Below, in pieces: positions 33,491 through 41,559 of a stretch of 64,000 nucleotides of DNA; within the stretch, counting starts at the first letter, position 1, and every line of letters begins with the position of its first letter. The notes beneath the pieces were generated by a model, which saw only the letters and a list, made by a program, of their open reading frames with translations, did not search any database and was not told where the DNA came from. The position numbers and the translations under genes are program-made. Source of the DNA: Paenibacillus_T sp033239625 (lineage in GTDB: Bacteria; Bacillota; Bacilli; Paenibacillales; Paenibacillaceae); contig NZ_BTCK01000001.1 in assembly GCF_033239625.1 (NCBI RefSeq), positions 186,001 to 250,000 of the forward strand. Direction: 5' to 3'.

Positions 33491-34393
33491 ATGATTCTTA
33501 TCTTTTGTTCTGATCCGATGAATAGGAATGCAGTAGATATGGATTATGAAGTGGAGTATTCAACAGCAAGATCGCTTGGCATCACTGTCGGATTGATTAA
33601 TCTTGAAGAGTTACTCGAAGGCAGTATTGATAAGACGTTAAGTAGGATTAATACAGCTGGATCTCAAGGATCAGCTATTTATAGAGGTTGGATGATAAAA
33701 CCTCATATCTATGAGAAATTGTATGAGGGCTTATTGAAGAAAAATGTAGTTCTCATCAACAATCCTGAGGAATATAGGAATTGTCACTATCTGCCCAACT
33801 TTTACGAGAATATTAAGGATGTTACACCTTATAGCAATTGGATTCAGATTGTGAATCTGAAGAACGATTTTGATCAGATCTATAAGAATTTAGCTGAGTT
33901 TGGTAACAAACCAATTATCATTAAGGACTATGTCAAGTCTAGAAAACATGAATGGAACGAAGCATTTTTTATACCTGATGCGTCGGATAGTATTCATGCG
34001 GTTCAAGTGATCAATAATTTCATTGCTAGACAAGGTGAAGACATCAATGAGGGCATTGTATTGAGGGAGTTCGTAAATCTTGAACAAATATCAGTACATA
34101 CAAAGAGCCGGATGCCTCTGTCTAAAGAATTCAGATTATTCTATCTCAATAATACATTCCTATTTCAGTTCGATTACTGGGAAGATAGCATTTATGATAA
34201 CGATAAACCAGATTTAACGACCTTTAATCAAATTGCTCAAGACATTGGCAGCAACTTTTTTACGATGGATATCGGAAAGACAGTTTCTGGTGATTGGATT
34301 GTTATTGAGATAGGGGATGGCCAAGTATCAGGTTTACCTTTGGAATCAGATATTGAGGGATTTTATAATGCAATCAAAGAGCTAGTGAGTTGA
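33491..34393 (+). CDS. ATP-grasp protein, DUF4343-like (cassette 24)
   Basis: A 300-residue protein. IFCSDPMNRNAVDMDYEVEYSTA begins an N-terminal preATP-grasp domain. PIIIKDYVKSRKHEWNEAFFI and EGIVLREFVNLEQI contain the nucleotide-binding Lys and the acidic strand. VIEIGDGQVSGLP near the C-terminus is the metal-binding element. It resembles the DUF4343 ATP-grasp group, possibly a peptide or amide ligase. The ATG at 33491 has AAGGGG upstream; an ATG at 33455 has none. Confidence 0.78.
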   Translation: MILIFCSDPMNRNAVDMDYEVEYSTARSLGITVGLINLEELLEGSIDKTLSRINTAGSQGSAIYRGWMIKPHIYEKLYEGLLKKNVVLINNPEEYRNCHYLPNFYENIKDVTPYSNWIQIVNLKNDFDQIYKNLAEFGNKPIIIKDYVKSRKHEWNEAFFIPDASDSIHAVQVINNFIARQGEDINEGIVLREFVNLEQISVHTKSRMPLSKEFRLFYLNNTFLFQFDYWEDSIYDNDKPDLTTFNQIAQDIGSNFFTMDIGKTVSGDWIVIEIGDGQVSGLPLESDIEGFYNAIKELVS

Positions 34394-34394
34394 C

Positions 34395-34455
34395 CGTCGG
34401 ACCCAGTGAGGGCTCATGCATATTAAGACGATAGAAGAAATCTCTAATGACGTTA
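34395..34455 (+). repeat. attC-like site 24 (collapsed, two core-like ends)
   Basis: GTCGGACCCAGTGAGGGCTCATGCATATTAAGACGATAG followed by a second ATGACGTTAGGTG. It looks like a deletion plus a leftover core from a lost cassette. Confidence 0.6.
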
Positions 34456-34519
34456 GGTGAAATAACACAACTCCAGATAAAGAATTAAACAATTGTAAAT
34501 TTGTTTATGGAGAGCTGCA

Positions 34520-34879
34520 ATGATATCAAAATGGGACGATATAAGCACAGATTTTGAACAGTTATGTAAAAATAATAATAGATATTTAAGTATTTATAAT
34601 CTAGTGGTTTCTATCAGAGATTCTAAATATTCAAATCATATTTACGGATGGAGCTCCGTTTGTGATCTATATATTGTTCAAAACGAAGTGAAGCATCCTT
34701 ACGATGGTCCAAGATTATTAGTAAAACAATTAGAAGATGATAAATTGGAATTTAGATATATTGATACTTATATTACTAAGAGTCAATGGAATAGAGTGTT
34801 TGACGGTATCCATGGGTATAGAAAATTAGAAAAATTCTTCATGGAATTACATTGGTTTTATCCTGAATTTATAGAATAG
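34520..34879 (+). CDS. Hypothetical protein (last gene of the array)
   Basis: A 119-residue soluble protein, not recognised. YNLVVSIRDSKYSNHIYGWSSVCDLYIVQ and FDGIHGYRKLEKFFMELHW suggest a small alpha/beta fold of the immunity-protein kind. GGAGAGCTG lies upstream of the ATG. No repeat follows it, so the array ends here; a terminator lies 48 bases downstream. Confidence 0.65.
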   Translation: MISKWDDISTDFEQLCKNNNRYLSIYNLVVSIRDSKYSNHIYGWSSVCDLYIVQNEVKHPYDGPRLLVKQLEDDKLEFRYIDTYITKSQWNRVFDGIHGYRKLEKFFMELHWFYPEFIE

Positions 34880-34926
34880 ACGCATGAGACTAATTGAATT
34901 CCAGATATACAGTCCATCCACATCCC

Positions 34927-34952
34927 AAGAGCCCATTCAAGGGCTCTTTTTC
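34927..34952 (+). terminator. Rho-independent terminator at the right end of the array
   Basis: AAGAGCCC pairs with GGGCTCTT around ATTCAA, with five T. Confidence 0.85.
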
Positions 34953-35097
34953 ATTTTCAAACCTTCATACACGCCTGTTATGTCGGACAAATTGTTGCTC
35001 ATATACATGGGTATCCACGGATGCCGACCGGTCTTGTCCGTTAGGTTAGGAGAATGGTCGGCCAGTGATCCGAGTGCTTCGTCGGGGAGGGAGGGGC

Positions 35098-36177
35098 ATG
35101 CGTTTCGAACTGCCGGATGAGCTGGAGATGCTGCGGTCGGTTGTACGAGATTACGCACAGTCTGAGGTGGCTTCAGGGGCAATTGAGCGGGATGCACACG
35201 AGCGGTTTGATCGGGCAGTATTCAGTAAAATGGCGGAGCTTGGCCTTACAGGAATTCCAGTCCCAGAGACGTACGGTGGCGCTGGTGTCGGGTGGTTGGC
35301 TTATGTTGTCGTATTAGAAGAGCTTGCGAAGGTGTGTGCGTCGACGGCATCGGTGCTGGCCGCGCATACGGCAGGGGCTGTCTGGCCGTTGTATCGGTAC
35401 GGAGATGAACAAGTACAGCAGGAGCAGCTTGTTCCACTTGCTTCTGGTAATAAGCTTGGCGGAGCCAGCTTGGTGAATCGGCGGGGATGGACGCCGCTAT
35501 TGGGAACGCATCCATTCGTGCTGAATGCCGGAGTGGCGGATGGCTTTCTAATGTTCGCCGAGCAGGTGTATGACGACCGAAGTGAGCCTTCTGCCCTTTG
35601 GGTAGAGTCGGATCCGATTGGAGTAACGGCGGCCAACATCCCCATTAGCAAACTCGGTCTGCGCGCATTCCCAACAGGGGCGCTGACACTCGCTTCAAGC
35701 GAGATATTCCCTCGGGGGAAAATGATCGCGCAAGGTAAACGCGCGCGCGGCATTCTTCGTGAAGTCCGCACGCGCCTCGCGTTAAGCGCAGCCGCGCAAT
35801 CCGTCGGAATCGCGCAAGGTGCTTTAGAAGCTGCCGCTTCTTATGCGAAGTCGCGCAAGCAGTTCGGCATTCCGATCGGCAAGCAGCAGGGCATTATGTT
35901 TAAGCTCGCCGATATGTCAATTGCAACAGAAGCATCGCGGTTGCTCGTTCATCAAGCGGCTTGGCAGCTCGATGTAGGGATGAATACAGCTGTGGCACAG
36001 GTTCAACTCGCACGAACGCATGCAGCAAGATCGGCATCGATGGTCGCCCGAGAGGCGTTGCAAATTCACGGCGGTTACGGTTATATCGAGGAATTCCAAG
36101 TGGAACGAATGCTCCGCGATGCGATGACGCTGGAGACAGCAGTCGGAGTCGGCGGACTAGAGCTGCGGCATCGTTAA
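35098..36177 (+). CDS. Acyl-CoA dehydrogenase-like protein, atypical active site
   Basis: A 359-residue member of the acyl-CoA dehydrogenase fold: N-terminal helical domain (PDELEMLRSVVRDYAQ), GIPVPETYGGAG, and C-terminal KSRKQFGIPIGKQQG and ALQIHGGYGYIEEFQVERMLRDA. Two key elements are altered. The FALTEPQAGSD loop of the FAD domain is replaced by GGASLVNRRGWTP. The YEGTNEI motif carrying the catalytic glutamate is replaced by LETAVGVGG and a shortened tail. It may be a non-catalytic partner or use a glutamate elsewhere. GGAGGGAGGGG precedes the ATG at 35098. It is the first gene of the operon. Confidence 0.82.
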   Translation: MRFELPDELEMLRSVVRDYAQSEVASGAIERDAHERFDRAVFSKMAELGLTGIPVPETYGGAGVGWLAYVVVLEELAKVCASTASVLAAHTAGAVWPLYRYGDEQVQQEQLVPLASGNKLGGASLVNRRGWTPLLGTHPFVLNAGVADGFLMFAEQVYDDRSEPSALWVESDPIGVTAANIPISKLGLRAFPTGALTLASSEIFPRGKMIAQGKRARGILREVRTRLALSAAAQSVGIAQGALEAAASYAKSRKQFGIPIGKQQGIMFKLADMSIATEASRLLVHQAAWQLDVGMNTAVAQVQLARTHAARSASMVAREALQIHGGYGYIEEFQVERMLRDAMTLETAVGVGGLELRHR

Positions 36178-36218
36178 GTACGAAGCAGCATGCAATGCAC
36201 AGCCTTTAACCAAAGTTC

Positions 36219-37418
36219 ATGACGTTAGGAGGGAGTACACTGCGCGGAGCAGTCATTGTGAGTGGAGCTCGGACGGCATTCGGCAAATTCGGCGGCATGT
36301 ATCGCAATGTAAGAGCAGTCGACCTCGGCGCAGCGGCACTGCGCGGGGTGATTGAACGGAGCGGCATCGCACCGTCGCAAGTAGAGCAGGTCATTATGGG
36401 GATGGCGATCCAAGCCGGCGCCGGTCAGATCCCGTCTCGTCAAGCTGCGATCGCAGCAGGGCTGCCCGGCAGTGTACCTTCTGAGACGATTAATAAAGTG
36501 TGCGCATCCGGCATGCGCGCAATTGCGCTAGCTGATCAATGCATCCGTGCAGGCGACGGGGACATTATCGCCGCAGGCGGGATGGAGAGCATGACGAATG
36601 CGCCTTTTGCCATTCGCACCGCTAGATGGGGAAATCGGATGGGAAACGCGGAGATGACGGACCTGATGATGAATGACGGTCTCCTCTGCGCATTCGACGG
36701 CGTGCCCATGGCGATGCATGGCAATCAGACCGCGACCCTCTATGGCATCACCCGCGAGGAGCAGGACGAGTGGGCGCTGCGCAGCCACTCGCTCGCCGTA
36801 TCTGCTCTGTGGCAGGGCAGGCTCGCGGAAGAGATCGTGTCGGTTCCGACCGAATCTGGTGCAGTCGATACGGATGAATGCCCGCGGCCGGATACAAGCG
36901 CAGCCAAGCTTGCGAAGCTTCGTCCAATTGCTGGCCCGAATAATTCAACCGGAACGATAACGGCAGGCAATGCGCCAGGGGTGAATGATGGCGCTGCAGC
37001 GGTATTGGTTATGTCGGAGAAGGCGGCGAACAACGGTGGGCATCGACCACTCGCCTCGATTGTTGGGCACGCGTCCGTCAGCTTGGCGCCGCATGAGTTG
37101 GCGGAGGCGCCTGCACGCGCCATTCGCAAGCTGCTGCAGCAAACCGGCGTATCGCTCGCGGATATCGACCTATTCGAGGTCAACGAAGCATTCGCTGCCG
37201 TCGTGCTTACTTGCGGGCGGCTGCTGAATTGGGATGCAAACAAAGTGAATGTGAATGGAGGCGCCATTGCGATTGGTCACCCGCTTGGTGCGAGCGGCGC
37301 ACGAATCGTGGTGACGCTTGCTCATGAGCTAAGACGGCGAGGCGGCGGCCTTGGCATCGCGGCGATCTGCAGCGGAGGCGGGCAGGGGGATGCGATGCTC
37401 ATACGTGTCGAAGGTTGA
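36219..37418 (+). CDS. mmgA: Acetyl-CoA acetyltransferase (thiolase)
   Basis: A thiolase of about 392-399 residues that condenses or cleaves acetoacetyl-CoA and longer 3-ketoacyl-CoA. NKVCASGMRA holds the nucleophilic Cys (about residue 90), AIGHPLGASGAR the His, and AAICSGGGQGDA the second Cys. The start is odd: AGGAGGG lies at 36228-36234, inside the frame opened by ATG 36219. The family N-terminus (RGAVIVSGARTAFGKFGG) begins right after a CTG at 36240 at ideal spacing, so a CTG start is plausible. Corresponds to mmgA in Bacillus. Confidence 0.92.
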   Translation: MTLGGSTLRGAVIVSGARTAFGKFGGMYRNVRAVDLGAAALRGVIERSGIAPSQVEQVIMGMAIQAGAGQIPSRQAAIAAGLPGSVPSETINKVCASGMRAIALADQCIRAGDGDIIAAGGMESMTNAPFAIRTARWGNRMGNAEMTDLMMNDGLLCAFDGVPMAMHGNQTATLYGITREEQDEWALRSHSLAVSALWQGRLAEEIVSVPTESGAVDTDECPRPDTSAAKLAKLRPIAGPNNSTGTITAGNAPGVNDGAAAVLVMSEKAANNGGHRPLASIVGHASVSLAPHELAEAPARAIRKLLQQTGVSLADIDLFEVNEAFAAVVLTCGRLLNWDANKVNVNGGAIAIGHPLGASGARIVVTLAHELRRRGGGLGIAAICSGGGQGDAMLIRVEG

Positions 37419-37438
37419 ACAAGGCGAGGTGCTAGACC

Positions 37439-38293
37439 ATGCCAATCCAGAAAACGGTCGTCATCGGCGCAGGACAGATGGGAAGCGGCATTGCGCAGAC
37501 GCTGCTCCAGGGCGGATATACGGTAGCGCTGGTGGACATCGCGGACGCGCCGCTTGAACGCGGCCGCACCGCGATCGAAGCGGGCCTAAATCGGCTAGTC
37601 GATAAGGGCCGATTAACCGAGACAGCGCAGGCTGAAGCACTGCAGCGGCTCACCGTCTCAACGGACCTGGCGCACGCAGTCCGCGACAGTGACATTGTCA
37701 TCGAAGCGGCGCCGGAGCATATTGCGACCAAGCAGGCAACGTTCGCGAAGCTGGACGCGAGCTGTCCGTCTCATACGATTCTTGCGACGAACACGTCCTC
37801 GCTGCCGATTACGTCGATTGCATCGGTCACGCAGCGGGCGGACCGCGTGATCGGGATGCATTTTATGAACCCGGTGCCGATTATGCCCTTGGTTGAGATT
37901 ATTCGCGGACTCGCAACCTCGGATGCGACATGCGAGACGGTGCAGGCGCTGGCTGTCTCCCTAGGCAAAACACCGGTGGAAGTGAAAGATTTCCCAGGCT
38001 TCGTGTCCAACCGCGTGCTGATGCCGATGATCAATGAAGCGATCTATGCGGTATATGAAGGAGTTGCGACGCCGGAGGCAATCGATACCGTCATGAAGCT
38101 GGGAATGAACCATCCGATGGGACCGCTGACGCTGGCGGATTTTATTGGGCTGGATACGTGCCTTGCCATAATGGAGACGCTCAATGAAGGGTTCAGCGAC
38201 AGCAAATATCGTCCGTGTCCGCTGCTTCGCCAATATGTGCAGGCGGGGTGGCTGGGTCGGAAGAGCGGACGCGGGTTCTACAGCTACACCTAA
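37439..38293 (+). CDS. mmgB: 3-hydroxybutyryl-CoA dehydrogenase
   Basis: A 284-residue NAD(P)-dependent 3-hydroxyacyl-CoA dehydrogenase. The Rossmann motif GAGQMGSGIAQTLLQGGY is at residues 8-25; GMHFMNPVPIMPLVE contains the catalytic His; EVKDFPGFVSNRVLMPMINEA and GMNHPMGPLTLADFIGLDT form the C-terminal dimerisation domain. It follows the thiolase by 20 bases and is the equivalent of mmgB. Confidence 0.93.
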   Translation: MPIQKTVVIGAGQMGSGIAQTLLQGGYTVALVDIADAPLERGRTAIEAGLNRLVDKGRLTETAQAEALQRLTVSTDLAHAVRDSDIVIEAAPEHIATKQATFAKLDASCPSHTILATNTSSLPITSIASVTQRADRVIGMHFMNPVPIMPLVEIIRGLATSDATCETVQALAVSLGKTPVEVKDFPGFVSNRVLMPMINEAIYAVYEGVATPEAIDTVMKLGMNHPMGPLTLADFIGLDTCLAIMETLNEGFSDSKYRPCPLLRQYVQAGWLGRKSGRGFYSYT

Positions 38294-38348
38294 CCTGAAC
38301 ATGAACCTGAAATGATGCTGACGAACACCATGAGAAGGGGGATCAGCG

Positions 38349-39503
38349 ATGGACCTCCGATGGACACCAGAGCAGGAAGCGATTCGCAGCAAAGTCAGAC
38401 AGTTCGCACAGACGGAAGTGGCGTCCGCCATCCCGCAGATGGAGCGGGACGATGAGCATGCCTTCCCTGCGCATCTCGTCGCGAGAATGGCGGAACTTGG
38501 CTTGATGGGCATTCCGATTGCAGCCGAATGGGGCGGTGCGGGAGCGGATTTCATCTCTTACATTATCGCCATCCATGAGCTGGCCAAGGCGAGCGCTGCG
38601 GTTGGCGTTATTCTCTCGGTTCATACCTCTGTCGGCACGCTGCCAATCCTTAAGCACGGTACGGATGAACAGCGGCACAACTACGTGAACAGGCTTGCTT
38701 CGGGGAAGTGGCTTGGCGCCTTTGCATTGACAGAGCCGCAGGCCGGTTCCGATGCGGCTTCGATACGAATGACCGCGACAAGAGAAGAGGATGGATATCG
38801 GCTGAATGGCGCGAAGCTGTTCATTACGAATGGCGGCGCGGCAGATGTGTACCTCACGTTCGCCGTGACGGATGCGAGCCGTGGAACGCGGGGGATTAGC
38901 GCATTCCTCGTCGGTCGAGATACCCCAGGGTTTCAAGTCGGTCGGCGCGAGCGCAAAATGGGGCTGCACGGCTCCAGCACATGCGAGCTGTTGTTCGACG
39001 ACGTGCGTCTGTCTGCGGATGAGAGGCTCGGCGGCGAAGGCGAAGGGTTCGCGATTGCGATGGGCGCGCTGGACGGAGGCCGCATCGGCATCGGCGCGCA
39101 GGCGCTTGGCATCGCGGAGTCGGCGCTGCAGCTGCTGGCTGCTGCGGTGCGCCGTAGCCGCAGCGGCACCGCTTCGCAGCAGCGCACCATAGCGCCGCCA
39201 GCTGCGCGAGCGGCGCTCGCCGAGCTGACCGCGCGCGGCGAAGCGGCGCGGCTGCTCGTGTATCGCGCTGCGGCGCTTCGCCAGCAGGGGCGCAGCTGTA
39301 CGAAGGAGGCGTCGATGGCGAAGCTGTTCGCATCCGATACGGCCGTCGAGGTCACTACGGCGGCGGTCCGATGGTGCGGCGAGCGAGGATTCGCGAAGCC
39401 GTATGCCGCTGAGCGGCTTTTTCGAGATGCGAAGGTTACCCAGATCTATGAAGGCACGAACGAGATCCATCGGATCGTCATCGGCAATCAGCTATTACGT
39501 TAG
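38349..39503 (+). CDS. mmgC: Acyl-CoA dehydrogenase
   Basis: A 384-residue complete acyl-CoA dehydrogenase that introduces the 2,3 double bond with FAD. FALTEPQAGSDAASI and LFITNGGAADVYLTF are the FAD/substrate loops; the catalytic Glu lies in QIYEGTNEIHRIVI near the C-terminus. GAAGGGGGATC precedes the ATG. The gene body around 39070-39300 is unusually GC-rich (repeated GCG codons). Corresponds to mmgC. Confidence 0.93.
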   Translation: MDLRWTPEQEAIRSKVRQFAQTEVASAIPQMERDDEHAFPAHLVARMAELGLMGIPIAAEWGGAGADFISYIIAIHELAKASAAVGVILSVHTSVGTLPILKHGTDEQRHNYVNRLASGKWLGAFALTEPQAGSDAASIRMTATREEDGYRLNGAKLFITNGGAADVYLTFAVTDASRGTRGISAFLVGRDTPGFQVGRRERKMGLHGSSTCELLFDDVRLSADERLGGEGEGFAIAMGALDGGRIGIGAQALGIAESALQLLAAAVRRSRSGTASQQRTIAPPAARAALAELTARGEAARLLVYRAAALRQQGRSCTKEASMAKLFASDTAVEVTTAAVRWCGERGFAKPYAAERLFRDAKVTQIYEGTNEIHRIVIGNQLLR

Positions 39504-39518
39504 AGGGGGTGAGCGTCC

Positions 39519-40415
39519 ATGAGAGATTCCCCGGGACTGCGCCTGCGAGAAGCGGTGCAAGCGGAGCAGCCTCTGCAGCTGCCGGGCGTCATTAACGCTT
39601 TCACCGCGCTGCTGGCGGCAAGCGCTGGATTCCGAGCGCTGTACGTATCCGGTGCAGGCTTCGCGAATGCGTCGTTCGGTCTGCCGGATCTCGGCATCAC
39701 GACGTTGAATGATGTCGTCGAGGATGTAAGCCGCATCACCAGCGCAGTCGATCTGCCAGTGTTGGTCGACGCAGACACGGGCTTCGGCAGTGCTTTTCAG
39801 ATCGCACGGACAATCAAGCAGCTGACGCGAGCGGGCGCAGCGGGTATCCATATCGAGGACCAGGTCGCAGCCAAACGGTGCGGCCATCGGCCGAACAAAG
39901 CGATTGTGAGCAAGGACGAGATGGTTGATCGTATTCGTGCGGCAGTCGATGCGCGAGAGGATGAGCATTTCGTCATCATGGCGCGAACCGATGCGATTGC
40001 GGTGGAAGGGCTGGAGGCTGCGATCGAGCGTGCGCAAGCTTGCGTGGAAGCTGGCGCGGATATGATTTTTCCTGAAGCGGTGGACCGGTTGGACGTGTAT
40101 CAGGCTTTCGCGGAGGCTGTTAAAGTGCCGGTGCTGGCGAACTTGACCGAGTTCGGCCGGACGCCGCTTTTTACGCTGGAAGAGCTGCGTACAGCGAATG
40201 TCGGTCTTGCCCTTTATCCGTTATCCGCGTTCCGCGCGATGAGCGCAGCGGCGCTTCAGGTGTTCCGCACCATACGCCAGGACGGAACGCAGCAGCAGGT
40301 GGTTGATCGAATGCAGACGAGAGCCGAGCTGTATGAGTTTCTCAACTATCTTGATTATGAACAGCGGTTGGATCGATTGTTCGGGGCAGAAAGGGGCGAG
40401 CCTAACAATGGCTGA
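39519..40415 (+). CDS. prpB: Methylisocitrate lyase
   Basis: A 298-residue isocitrate lyase/PEP mutase family enzyme that splits 2-methylisocitrate into pyruvate and succinate. PVLVDADTGFG binds metal, IHIEDQVAAKRCGHRPNK holds the catalytic KRCGH loop (Cys near residue 124), and FVIMARTDA and LANLTEFGRTP are family marks. It starts 15 bases after the dehydrogenase (AGAGGGGG site). In B. subtilis the equivalent (yqiQ/mmgF) comes last in the operon; here it precedes the synthase. Confidence 0.92.
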   Translation: MRDSPGLRLREAVQAEQPLQLPGVINAFTALLAASAGFRALYVSGAGFANASFGLPDLGITTLNDVVEDVSRITSAVDLPVLVDADTGFGSAFQIARTIKQLTRAGAAGIHIEDQVAAKRCGHRPNKAIVSKDEMVDRIRAAVDAREDEHFVIMARTDAIAVEGLEAAIERAQACVEAGADMIFPEAVDRLDVYQAFAEAVKVPVLANLTEFGRTPLFTLEELRTANVGLALYPLSAFRAMSAAALQVFRTIRQDGTQQQVVDRMQTRAELYEFLNYLDYEQRLDRLFGAERGEPNNG

Positions 40416-41526
40416 CAAAAGAGCAGGTGGCCTAGTCGACATCATCGCCGGTCAGACGGCTATTTCGACTGTCGGGAAGAAAGGTCGGGATCTGACGTAT
40501 CGGGGCTACTCGATCCATGAGCTGGCGCGGCTGTGCTCCTTCGAGGAAACGTCATTCCTGCTGCTGCACGGCAAGCTGCCGAATGAGGAAGAGCTGAGCG
40601 ACTATCAGGGCAGATTGATCGAGAATCGCAGGCTGCCTGCTGCGGTGTACACCATACTCGAACAGCTGCCTGCCGATTCGCATCCGATGGATGTGCTGCG
40701 AACCGGCGTTTCGGCGCTGGCTTCATTCGAGCCGGAAGGCTATGAACGCAGCGCAACTGCGATAGCGGAGCGGCTTATTGCTTGCAGCTCTTCGATCTTG
40801 TTGTATTGGCATCATTATCACCGCAGCGGCATTCGAATTGATACGCGGACGGAGGAAGGGATTGCGGAGCATTTTCTCATGCTGCTGCATGGCCGCAAGC
40901 CTGATCCGATGCATGCGAAGGCGCTAGATATATCCCTGACGCTGTACGCAGAGCATGAATTCAATGCGTCGACGTTCGCGGCGCGTGTGACGACCTCGAC
41001 GATGTCCGACTTTTATTCTGCCGTGACGACGGGGATCGGAACGCTGCGCGGCAATCTGCACGGGGGCGCGAACGAGGCGGCTATGGAGCTCATTGAAGCG
41101 TTCTCCAGTCCCGATGAGGCTGAGGCCGGCGTACAGCAAATGCTGCTCCAGAAGCGTATTATTATGGGCTTCGGCCATCGCGTCTACACCGTATCCGATC
41201 CGCGCTCGGATATAATTAAGGCGATCTCCGCTAAGCTGGCTGAGCATGCGGATGACTGGAAGCTGTACGATATTTCGGAGCGGATCGAATCGGTCATGAT
41301 GCGCAAAAAGAAGCTGTTCCCCAACCTAGATTTCTATAGCGCGTCCGCTTACCGTATGCTTGGCATTCCGACGAATCTGTTCACGCCGTTGTTCGTCGTC
41401 TCCCGCTTGAGCGGCTGGTCGGCGCATATTATCGAACAGCGCGCTTCGAATCGGCTCATTCGGCCGAACGCGGATTATACGGGTCCGGACCGTCAGACCT
41501 GGGTGCCTTTGCATGAACGAGAGTAG
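40408..41526 (+). CDS. mmgD: 2-methylcitrate synthase / citrate synthase
   Basis: A 372-residue citrate synthase family enzyme: GRDLTYRGYSIHELA at the N-terminus, GNLHGGANEAAM and GFGHRVYTVSDPR with the catalytic histidines, and NLDFYSASAYRMLGIP with the catalytic Asp. The context says propionyl-CoA plus oxaloacetate, though such enzymes often also accept acetyl-CoA. ATG 40408 overlaps the end of prpB by 8 bases, with AAAGGGGCGAG upstream; longer starts are inside prpB. Confidence 0.92.
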   Translation: MADKRAGGLVDIIAGQTAISTVGKKGRDLTYRGYSIHELARLCSFEETSFLLLHGKLPNEEELSDYQGRLIENRRLPAAVYTILEQLPADSHPMDVLRTGVSALASFEPEGYERSATAIAERLIACSSSILLYWHHYHRSGIRIDTRTEEGIAEHFLMLLHGRKPDPMHAKALDISLTLYAEHEFNASTFAARVTTSTMSDFYSAVTTGIGTLRGNLHGGANEAAMELIEAFSSPDEAEAGVQQMLLQKRIIMGFGHRVYTVSDPRSDIIKAISAKLAEHADDWKLYDISERIESVMMRKKKLFPNLDFYSASAYRMLGIPTNLFTPLFVVSRLSGWSAHIIEQRASNRLIRPNADYTGPDRQTWVPLHERE

Positions 41527-41559
41527 AGATAACGCTAACGGGGAAGCGGAGGTGACGCG

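Larger units (their letters stand above)
17174..34455 (+). mobile_element. Integron-like gene cassette array without integrase (CALIN-like)
   Basis: About 25 short + strand genes alternate with 24 copies or fragments of one GC-rich attC-like palindrome of about 140-177 bp. Each unit runs from G/TT, through a gene with its own ribosome binding site, to a terminal palindrome beginning TAACACC. The two ends of the same unit are mutually complementary over 10-20 bases, while adjacent units differ; this is the behaviour of cassettes that circularise at G/TT. Genes are AT-rich against the 50% GC chromosome. No tyrosine recombinase gene lies in the window. Confidence 0.85.

Noticed and set aside
17654..34455. 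CRISPR array
   Set aside because: Repeats are 140-177 bp, palindromic and variable, and the material between them is whole genes of varying length, not uniform short spacers; no cas genes.
17654..34455. REP/MITE-type dispersed repeats inserted between ordinary genes
   Set aside because: No target-site duplications were seen; all copies share one orientation, one copy per gene, and unit ends pair within a unit, which MITE insertion does not explain. Not fully excluded without strain comparison.
16468..34879. Prophage or ICE
   Set aside because: No structural, replication, lysis, relaxase or integrase genes; gene content and repeat-per-gene arrangement fit cassettes instead.
38343..39470. 375-codon open frame on the minus strand
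   Set aside because: Shadow of the GC-rich acyl-CoA dehydrogenase gene; Arg/Ala-rich nonsense composition.
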